NCBI RefSeq assembly: GCF_964204645.1
Contig: NC_134030.1
Location: forward strand, 8,306,278 to 8,370,277
Direction of reading: 5' to 3'
Length of the DNA: 64,000 nucleotides
Origin: Tubulanus polymorphus
Taxonomy: Eukaryota > Nemertea > Palaeonemertea > Tubulaniformes > Tubulanidae
Below the pieces are notes generated by a model, which did no database searches, was not told the DNA's origin, and saw only the letters and a program-made list of their open reading frames with translations. The translations under genes were made by a program, and so were the position numbers. Positions 25,920 to 34,482 of this stretch are shown piece by piece. How positions within the stretch are numbered: the stretch's first letter is position 1; each line of letters starts with the position of its first letter.

Positions 25920-26265
25920 ACAACTGGGGTTCTTACGGGTTTTGGAAAAATTGTATGCAGGCCCTGGAAAAGCTAAGAAAACTTTTTCTCTATGTTTATT
26001 TAGAAAATCAGAAAATGGTCTCAAAATAAAATTTTCCCTTTTTTTAGGCTACATGCCTAAATGTCTTACTACACATTTGTAAACTAACTTATGAAAACAC
26101 ATGGTTGATGGTATTGATAATGGGAACTTATTTACTTTGAATGGGCCTACATTGTTTGTTCTTGGTTGGCAATATGTAACTTAGGACTATGGACATTTAT
26201 GATCTGGGTATAGAAAAGGTATGAAAAATGAAATTGGGAGACTCGTAAGAACCCTGAAAACCATA
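25920..26265. mobile_element. Inverted-repeat element with GGTTCTTACGGG-type ends
   Basis: GGGGTTCTTACGGGTTTTGG near 25924 is matched in inverse by GAGACTCGTAAGAACCCTG ending near 26260. A partial relative is seen at about 56740-56915 (CAGTATTTCG...AAACCCGTAAGTACG). No coding capacity. The rest of 25656-28186 contains AT-rich unassigned sequence and the element at 27329. Confidence 0.5.
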
Positions 26266-27328
26266 ATTGACAACTTTGATGTATCTCCGTGGAAAAGGTT
26301 GAAGATATTTCTTTGGATCTTCAAATAAATGACACACAGTATGTACACGTATATTCTATATATTTTCTATCTAAGCTTTCAATTTTTGTCCTTCTAAATA
26401 TCTTCTCGCTCTTTCTCATCTCATTATAAAAGGCAAGGCACTTTTATTTCCTTAGTTGATAATGCGAATTGAATTTCTTGAAATAATGAAGAATATTTTT
26501 GCTGTTTTGTATGTACTGTAGTTAACGGCATACATATTATCGATGTTGATTTGTACTATTTCAGGTCTTCTGTATCAAAAATTTTGAATTTCATTCAGCA
26601 TCGAAAAAATTAAAATGTGTTATGAATGTTTGAACATTATTTATTATGAGGGTATAACCCGTTCATACTCAGGCTTGAGTTCGTCTGAACGCGCAATGTG
26701 TCCAGTCTCTATAAAATTCAACCAAACTTATCCGGCAACAACCTGTTTTATCTGGTTGGTGCTTTATCGTGAAATTTACAGTATTGAGTATTTGCTTTGA
26801 TTTTGTGGTTACGCATTTTTTTCTATGCAAGGAACGCGCTTATGATAGGTCAATATGATACAAAATATCCGTGAAAGATGAATATACGAATGAAATCCCA
26901 TTATAATTCAGCCAAAGATGTAAGGTTCCCGAGTAGAAGAGATTTTGGCTAAAGACCGTTAGTAGATTCATCAGGCGTACTGGTTAGCCGAAACGTAACT
27001 CAAGATCTATACTCTTTTACTCTAAGAACTTTTACATCATTGGCTGACTTATTGTGGGATTTCTCTTGTATATACATCGTAAGATTCTAGGAGTTCCACC
27101 ACTGTCGTAAATTCAGTTTTTGATTATTTGCATCGAATTAGGTTCTTAATCTTAGCACTGAACTCTAGGCCTATAACCAGGTCTAGATTTGTACCAGAAG
27201 TTTCACACAGAGAATTATGTTATTGTTTTCACTCACAAATTATGAAATTGGTAAAACAAGAAATATATAGATATAATATATTCACTCTTTTGATCCTTAG
27301 ATTTTTCTTAGCGTCAATTCTCTGTTAC

Positions 27329-27505
27329 TACAGTAAACTTCGCCTTACTCGGACATGGTTAACTCAGAATTTTGACTAACGTGGACAAAAACGAAATCAT
27401 TTCTGTGACTTGCTAACGTATTTTCCTCTTCCCGACTGGGACTTCACTTACCTGGGACCAATTTTGCCGGTCCCAGTTAGTTCGAGTTAGGCAAGTTTTA
27501 CTGTA
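27329..27505. mobile_element. TA-flanked inverted-repeat element (pogo/Tigger-like ends)
   Basis: TACAGTAAACTTCGCCTTAC at the left and GTTAGGCAAGTTTTACTGTA at the right form diverged terminal inverted repeats with TA on each side, 177 bp in all. It is the clearest of the three elements of this type in the window and lies between PRDM10 and the minus-strand coiled-coil gene. Confidence 0.7.
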
Positions 27506-28186
27506 CATGTATCTCCTATTATATGGACCATCTATTTTCTCTACAATAGATCAAATTCATCAGTTACTTACTTAATCTTCTTCCACTTGGACCGGTCCTT
27601 AGCTGTGTGTTGGAGTGGAAATACATCAGTAGTGATGCTTAGATGATGGAAGAGATTGGATGGAAATTTTTTAGGAACTTGTGCGCGCTTAATAGAAATA
27701 TGGAAGCACATTTTGCGAAGGCTCTACAGGTCTTGCATGTGATGTCATAGTTTGTTTGCAAACCACTGGTGGACACTTGCCAGGGGATTTAGATACTTCA
27801 AGGGTGCATCATTGTTGTCTAAAGGACGTGGATGGCTGCAAGAACTCAATAGATGTGAGGATCATCTGAAGATTTTTCTGCCAAAACTAGAAATATTAAA
27901 TGGAAAAACTACAAAATCTAAACCAACTACAAGTGATTTTGAAATAATATACAGATTATTTATTCATGGACTTCGGATGAAAATAATTACAAGTAAACTT
28001 GTACATTGTATAAAAAGAAAAATACAATTCTTATTGTAAAATACGAAACAATATTGCGATATCCACTTTTTAAAAGGAAATATTTTTCACATCGACCGTG
28101 TTACACAATTGAACAAGTCGATTTAAAAACTAAAAGAAGATGTGTCCTCCTACGCAACAAAACTTCTGTTGCTTGAAAAGATTTGA

Positions 28187-29161
28187 TTAGATCGGTATGA
28201 TAGGAACTAACGGTTTCCGTCCAGATGTCCAATTCGTTCCCCGTCCGTTTCCTCTTCCGCCTCGGTTAGCCGGAGCGCTCGTTGTCAGTTGCCCTACAAA
28301 ACGAAGAAAAAACGCGTCGCTATTAATATGATTTAACAATTCATACAACAATGAATGTAAATATACTCGAATCTTACCGTCGTTGATATTTTGTACTTTG
28401 ATTTCTAGTCTACTCAGTTTATTTTCGATCTCATCAATTTCACTGCTCAATTCGTCCAATTTAGAATTGATAAGAATACTGCAAAAAAAGTAATTAAATC
28501 GAATAGCGTTAAATAAGAAAATTAGAAATCAATTCGATGATAAAAATCACAGATTTCGAATGAGTTAAAATGCAGTTTTGTAGCAATATACGTACAACAT
28601 CATGTCGTTGGTTCGTTTCGTTTGGTCCAGATCCACTGAAATTGAAGTGATACGAAAAGGTTTTATGCTTATGCGATGCTACAATTTCTCTCCAAAACGA
28701 ATACTAAATTAACCCAAAAAATACAATTTTGATACAGATAATAATGAATTGGGGTCCCACCTGGCGAATTGTTTGCTGCATGGTTCGTTGGCGATGGCGC
28801 CGAGACATTACTGAAATAGAGAAATTGAATTTGAAAAAGCCAACATATAGGTTGTATAACACTTCGGTAAAAGTTATACGGAAATAGAGCGAAATAACTA
28901 TTAATTCATAAAATTACCTGTTTATGCGGGGTGTTATACTTTCATCCTAAAATTTAGATATATCACAGATAAACTCATTTTTTCCGGATTTAATTTTGAA
29001 TCGAAATGGAACACCATGGAAACGTATATTGCTGTATCTATTCCATTCGCAGTCCGTAGAATGCATACACTTACCTCATCGAATCGTGCCACGGGCTTCG
29101 CTTGAATTCGGTGCGAAAATAAAGAAGCCAAAATGAACACGAGGAAAACTGCGAATTTCAT
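28187..29161 (-). CDS. Secreted coiled-coil protein of unknown family (137 aa)
   Basis: Six small exons on the minus strand: 29075-29161, 28918-28946, 28761-28810, 28596-28635, 28378-28478 and 28187-28293, of 87, 29, 50, 40, 101 and 107 nt. All borders are GT-AG, phases (0, 2, 1, 2, 1) match throughout and the sum is exactly 138 codons, which is strong evidence for a real gene. The first exon is a signal peptide (KFAVFLVFILASLF, then a cleavage site near IQA-KP). Then follow a short Ser/Pro/Asn-rich part with possible N-glycosylation sites (NVS, NNS), a heptad-patterned coiled coil (LDELSSEIDEIENKLSRLEI) and an Arg/Gly-rich tail (NRGGRGNGRG) ending in PLVPIIPI. There is no Cys in the predicted mature protein. 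I do not recognise the family. It could be an extracellular matrix or granule component; this is a guess. The gene lies tail-to-head 0.7 kb from the E2 gene on the same strand. Confidence 0.75.
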
Positions 29162-29874
29162 GACTGTCGTCGATTCTGATCCTTCCTTGCTGACCGGGTA
29201 CCACGAAATGGACGACTGGTTGTGGTCAATGACCAATGGAAGGTCAATTATCTTTGGAAGGGGTGTTAGAGATCCAAAATTTCGATTACAGATAGCCGCA
29301 ACGAACATTTGAAGAAATTAAACGGATTCATATTTCTTGGCTAACTGGTATATTGGCATTTAGATTCATATTTTTGTGCTAAAATTGTGCTTTATTGTCA
29401 TATTTAGTCGGGATACTCAACGATTAATATATGAACGCTAAAATAAAACGGTGGTCAAAGGATTGCACCATCACCCCTTTCGATTTCGATTGTCTCGACT
29501 GAAGATGAACTCGCTATCCGTGCCAAGGACAGCCGGCTTTGTCCGATTCATGTGTTAGAATCGTTCGGAAAGGTCGACCACAGACATGCTAACCAGACAT
29601 ATTTTGAACACACACATTTCAGAACAAAACAACTCATTTAATTTCGCATATACACATAATTCTACATACATATCTATCTACATTTTCATAACATCCCATG
29701 TCTTGTAGCATGGTGGCTGAATACGAAACATTTTAGTGAAAGACTTCTTACTAAGAGCTTCGATTCGTGTCGGGTATTTTTCTTAAACATTTGCAATTTT
29801 GGTTTCTGCAAAGAAGTGTAAACGAACGCGATGTTTTCTGGCGTCTTGTCATCGAGTTCTTCTGGTTCGGCTAT
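29162..29874. other. Short intergenic region between two minus-strand genes
   Basis: Contains the 3' end of the E2 gene and the promoter of the secreted coiled-coil gene. I see no consensus TATA box near the ATG and no AATAAA immediately after the E2 stop. No gene or repeat is recognised. Confidence 0.4.
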
Positions 29875-31341
29875 TCACGTCCAGAAATTCCGCTCGAACA
29901 CGGCACCCTCGACTTCTCCGCCGAGCAACGAGCGTTTCACTTTGGCGGCAAAGTCTTCCTTGGGTTCGCAGGACACGATCGGCGAAAGAATGTCGTCCAA
30001 ATTGGGTTGATAGAATAGATACAAAATTCCTTGAACGAGATCTTCTAGCGTGGCGAGCGGTTGCCATTCTTCCAGCACAGAAACGCACACGTTATCTTCG
30101 TCATTGTCGTCGTAAAATGGCAAACAGTTTATGTTCGGGTGGTAGAGTTTAGTCAGACATATGACGCTGGGGACGTTAAACGGATATTTCTCGTCCAAAA
30201 TAATCTGAAATACAAAAGACAAACCAACAAAATCAATATATATATTCGAAAGAAATTCCATTTCAGCCGAGGATGTAAAGTTGTTGAGAGTGTATATATT
30301 CAGGGGTGGATCCAAAGGAAGGGTGCAGGGGTGTGCCTCCCCTTTAAAAGTTCAAGTTGCCCTGAAATATATACATATTACAGGAAAATGAAGAATAATG
30401 TACTGATAGCACAATGTTTAGCTTCATAAGCTTGTTTTCTGTGTTTCTTTTAGGGTGTCCTTTTAATCATATGATATCCCTGATATTTCGAGCAACGTTT
30501 CGGCTATAAAATAAGCCATCATCCTCTACTCAATAACTTGACATCTTTGGCCAGAGCCATCGGAAGGATTTTTTGAAAATTCAATCGCCGGAGATGCGTT
30601 TTGGGGCCATTTCACGGTCTCATTCACAGAAGCATGAGAAGTCGTGTACCAACCACCTAGGAGAACGACGAGCTGCTACGCGGTACAGCGTGCTTTTGAA
30701 AAATTGTTTGTTAAGCGAAAAAGTGGGGCGGCTTTGGCCGCCCCTGCCGCCCCTGTTCCGACGGCCCTGTTGGCTGAGATTATTCAGGGAACATACGTAT
30801 TCATCTTACACGGATATTATGTATCTTCCTATAAAACCTATTATCTCAATCAAAAACAAGTCCTGCATTTGTGTCCAAATACAACTCGAGTTATCAAACT
30901 AAAGTGGATTTAGATTGTACCATAGAACTCAAATCAAATCTGATTTGAGTTCTATGATTGTACACAAAGCACGTGTTATCGAGACGATCTACATAATCGA
31001 TTATTCATAAAATTCATTATTAAGTAGCCTATACAGAGAAATAGCCTCAATATACGTAAATGATATTAATTGTGTCGGGAATATCGGATTCGCACCAATG
31101 GCACGGCCCCCATTTTGTTTCAATTACTTACCTTGAACAAGAATGTTCCACCGTGATAATATCCTCCATTTGGTTTAATTTCTACTTTGAATGTGTCAAT
31201 GCGTCCGTTTTCGAAATCGTGAAATATCTTCGCTTGTTCGTTTGACAAATTGTCAATATTTCTGATTAATTCCATGGTGTCTTTTTGCAGACGATTGTTT
31301 ATCAAATCCAGATGGTTGGTCCCGGCAACTCCCATTTGCAT
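29875..31341 (-). CDS. E2 conjugating enzyme, NEDD8-type (UBE2M/UBE2F-like), diverged
   Basis: Two exons on the minus strand: 31132-31341 (70 codons, ATG near 31341) and 29875-30204 (109 codons plus TGA), both phase 0, giving 179 aa. The UBC fold is complete: RLQKDTMEL helix 1, GGYYHGGTFLF strands, YPFNVPSV, CLTKLYHPNI with the HPN motif, the likely catalytic Cys in NVCVSVLEEWQP, and the C-terminal GG...FER element. E2 enzymes carry ubiquitin or a related modifier as a thioester on that Cys. YHPNI, EEWQP and the final GG-x(6)-FER resemble UBE2M (UBC12), while GYYHGG and CLTK also resemble UBE2F; both conjugate NEDD8 to cullins. The NEDD8-E1-binding N-terminal extension of UBE2M is missing, and an acidic insert (PFYDDNDEDN) precedes the Cys. 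It is therefore probably a divergent paralogue. A retrotransposon begins 233 bp upstream of the ATG. Confidence 0.8.
30300..30900. repeat. Repeat-derived sequence inside the E2 intron
   Basis: The single E2 intron (30205-31131) contains a CAGGGGTGGATCCAAAGGAAG-type GC-rich start, a stem-loop with CAACGTTTCGGCTATAAAATAAGCC, and a short frame (30573-30902) with no recognisable domain. Similar GGGGYGGATCCA words occur at 3828 and 16500. It looks like decayed mobile DNA. Confidence 0.4.
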
Positions 31342-31573
31342 AAATTTATAATTTGATTACATATGTCGTTAATACGTTTTAGTAATACGGGTAATCATTT
31401 AAGAACAATTTGTGACGTTTAAACCAATACATATCAGGTAATGCGCACTATGAACTCAACACTGAACATAACACGTGTTATAGTGTGTAGGCCTATATAA
31501 TCAATGTCGAATGTGATTGCAACAGCATTACACCAACAAGGTTCTTTTATAGATAGCTCATATAGAACCTTGA

Positions 31574-31625
31574 ACTATCCACACTGATCATGTGACACTA
31601 GTGACGCGGTCACTTCTTAGTTTGC
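31574..31625 (+). repeat. Split direct repeat A1
   Basis: A 52-bp sequence from ACTATCCACACTGATC to TCTTAGTTTGC, identical by eye to A2 at 38480-38531. It marks the left end of the retrotransposon. Confidence 0.92.
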
Positions 31626-31800
31626 TTTCGAAGCTATCGGACGTGTGTGGTCAGCTGTTTTGTGGTGAGTTTTGTCTCCTGCGTTTGCCGATTTTCTGTG
31701 GTTCCTTTCCGGTAGCATTTGGTATTTTTCTTTGGAACTTTGTTTGTGGTTTCCTCTTTAGTTTTGGTCCCCTTTTGCCTGGTTTGGAGACTTTGGTGTA

Positions 31801-32045
31801 GTCATCTTGGATGAAACACTGGGTTTATTAGTTTTAGTGCAGTCATTTTGGATGAAACACTGGAGTTTATTGATTTTAGTGTAGTCATTTCGGATGAAAC
31901 ACTGGTTTTTATTTATTTTTGGTGCGGTCATTTCGGATGAAACACTGGTTTTGTTAGTTTTAGTGCAGTCATTTAGGATGAAGCACTAGGTTTGTTAATT
32001 TTGGTGCAGTCATTTCGGATGAAACACTGATTTTGATGTTTTGGG
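31801..32045 (+). repeat. Tandem repeat of about 42 bp, six copies, in the element's 5' leader
   Basis: Units start at 31801, 31842, 31884, 31927, 31968 and 32009, each built around GTCATTTCGGATGAAACAC followed by a T-rich spacer. Degenerate further copies (GGATGAAGCACGGG) occur near 32115. The array lies between the left terminal repeat and the first splice donor, so it is probably promoter or leader sequence. A function in transcription or packaging is speculation. Confidence 0.85.
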
Positions 32046-32588
32046 TTATACTGTACCGTGATTTTGGGTTTAAGCACGGGCAGATGGTCTTTTAGATTTT
32101 CTGGGATAAGTGCAGTGTTTTGGATGAAGCACGGGAGATGGATTGATAGTGATTTTATTGAGGCAAAATTCTCGGTCAGGTTAGAAGTACTAGGGTACTT
32201 TGGTACATTTTGACCGTCAATGACATTTAGGTTACAGTGCTACATGCGTGATTGCTTTTGCCTTTATTGGGACGTGGGTAAATACTGTAAGTCACAGTGC
32301 GTGCATTTTGCTAGATTTATTTCATTCATAGGCGCATTTCCAAGGTCTGGATTTGGAATTCTTTTGTGGGATTTCATTGGCTTTTCAAAATTCGGTTTAA
32401 TCTTACTGGGCGTGTAAAGGCAATCTGGTGACGTTTTACCTGGTCCTTGGTCTCGTTTTGTAGTTAGCGGTAGTGTTGGGTTAGCATCAAGTCCTGTTAG
32501 TCAAATCGCTTTTCAGATTTGAGGACAGTTTTGGAGCTCGGTGGTATTATTAGACTTGTTTGACTGTGTATCGTACAGATGAGTTAAG

Positions 32589-32823
32589 GTGAGTTTTTAT
32601 TAGTGTATTACTGTCGTATTAGTTCTTGTTTAATTTAAGATGGTGGCTAAGGAAAAATTACGGCATGTGGCCGAAAATTTAACGTTTTTCTGGTCTGGTC
32701 ACATGTATATATTTTGTTAAACTTTGTCGACGGTTGTTAGGATCAGTTTGCTAATACTTTTAAATTTTATTCCTGGTACGAGGCGGTAGTAATTTTGATG
32801 TTCTTTTCGCTTATCTGTTTCAG
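32589..32823 (+). other. Predicted 5' leader intron of the retrotransposon
   Basis: Donor TTAAG|GTGAGTTT at 32588/32589 and acceptor CTTATCTGTTTCAG at 32823 are both near-consensus. The acceptor lies two bases before the Gag ATG (32826). Such an intron would remove several upstream ATGs from the leader. Confidence 0.6.
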
Positions 32824-32825
32824 AG

Positions 32826-34236
32826 ATGGAACCGGTGGTTTTAAAATCGTCAGACGGTTTGAAAACGGTGGACATCATCCCCATGTTATTAAAATTAAGA
32901 GGGTTAGATTTGAACGTAGATCGGCCTACAGCCTTCGCTAGGTTCGAAAGGCTTAAGCCACTAGAAGCAGCACCGAGGAAGTATGTGGATGATGCGGTAT
33001 TTTCTCTGACTGGTAAAAAGATGAATGATCTGTTAACGCTGGTGGACTGGGAGGAGACGGAAGGTCCGCTGCTAGCGCACCACTTGATAATTTTTGCTAA
33101 CGAGAACGCGAACAAGCTCCCTCAGGTACCAAAGAAAAGGAAGTCTGTGCCCGCACCTAGTACAAGCACGGTCGGTGCGGAGAGTGATGCGGTAACCCCA
33201 GATGGGGTTTCTGAACCGGTGAGTGTTTTTATTTTCTCAGTTTTATATCTGTATTTGTAGCCCCCGGGTTTGGTCGGTAGGCCTGGACTGGGTAGATTTA
33301 TTGGGAAATTAATAGACATTTGTTTAAAACATGTGTAGCTCTGTGCGTTTAAGGTTTATTGCTCTGGGCCTTGCACATACCAGGATTTAGTGGGTACAGA
33401 ATGGGGATCTGTTTTGGTTAAGTTAGAGGATTTTTCGTTTCCTTTACTGGAGGAGAAAGTTTATAGAGATTAGGTTTTTTAAAAGACAGCTTCTGAAAAT
33501 GTAAGACGCAAGATGGAATGTAAAGATAACCCATTAAGATGTAGGTAATGGTATGAAGGAGAAGCATGAAACATTTAGGATGATAGATTTGACTATAGAT
33601 TGTTCGTTAACCGAAATCATGGCGATCTTTTAAACTATTTACTGCGAAGTCATGCTGATTAGTCTATATTTGTATTTATCTCGTGTGTTTCAGGACAAAA
33701 AATTGTTAAAGCGTCTGGAGGAACTCGAGAAGAAGGTTACACATCCAGCTCGTTCAGTAGAGAGCGCTCTGATGCAGGTGAGGGCAGCGCTTCAAAGGCC
33801 GGGCTCTTTCTTTGATCCATACTTCCTTCTCGGTTGTATGGAAGGCTTGGTAGAGGTGGCAGCTGAAACCACAGATCCGAAAAAAGGGTATTTTGATTCT
33901 GTGCTGAAAAGTATCAAGAGAAATATCGATTCTCCAGACTTACCTGCTTTGTGTAGGCGTTTGATTGGCTACCCGGATGATGAAAAAGTGGCATCAGTGG
34001 AGGCAAAATGGGCTAAAAAGCCGCACACAAACAATTATTACCCAACTTACGGCTATTGGGGTGGGTCGGGTGTAGGCAGGGGATATGTTGGGCGCCGAGG
34101 TTACGGTACAAGGAGAGCAGGGAGAAGTTCCAGGGGGAATTGTTTCTTATGCCGCAAAGAGGGTCATTTTGTTCGCGACTGTCCTGAGAATAAGCAACCA
34201 CAAGTGGTAACGAAGACTGAAAGTGAGGTTGTCTAA
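32826..34236 (+). CDS. Retrotransposon Gag-like protein, two exons
   Basis: Exon 32826-33218 (131 codons) and exon 33694-34236 (180 codons plus TAA), joined in phase 0 across an intron with donor GAACCG|GTGAGT and acceptor CGTGTGTTTCAG, give 311 aa. Without splicing the first exon runs into a stop at 33258. The first exon holds a compact helical N-terminal domain and a linker with PKKRKSV, which resembles an SV40-type nuclear localisation signal. The second begins with a coiled coil (KKLLKRLEELEKKV), then a helical domain, a Gly/Tyr/Arg-rich stretch and a CCHC zinc knuckle, C-x2-C-x4-H-x4-C, whose residues map to 34141, 34150, 34165 and 34180. Gag packages the RNA and forms the particle. A phase-0 donor candidate, GTG|GTAACG at 34206/34207, could alternatively join Gag to the next block. 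Confidence 0.8.
33219..33693 (+). other. Predicted intron splitting gag; its donor is a candidate shared donor
   Basis: 475 bp, donor GTGAGTGTTT, acceptor TCGTGTGTTTCAG, phase 0 on both sides. The donor also fits in phase with acceptors at 34482/34483 and 36850/36851, so it could feed three alternative exons (see findings). Confidence 0.65.
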
Positions 34237-34482
34237 ATGAGTTAGAACTTAGAGTTAGATTGAATTTAGTTTTGGATGATACGTAATGTTATATTGTGTT
34301 GTTAAAGATGTTAAACAAGGTTATTTTCTCTCCTTTAAATTGATCATATGTTGGATAATTCATTTTGTTATCGGTTGTTTGTGGTCGGTTGGCTTTGTTG
34401 TCACAGGCTATCTAAGTCTGTTGTCACGGCTTATGTCGTGCTGGCAACGGGGCTGGACTGATGGACCTTAGTGTCTTTTCAG

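Noticed and set aside
30573-30913. Two overlapping plus-strand ORFs of 109 and 89 codons
   Set aside because: They lie in repeat-like sequence within the E2 intron, without domains or splice support.
31801-32045. CRISPR-like array
   Set aside because: Adjacent units are similar along their whole length with no unique spacers, and the context is a eukaryotic retrotransposon leader.
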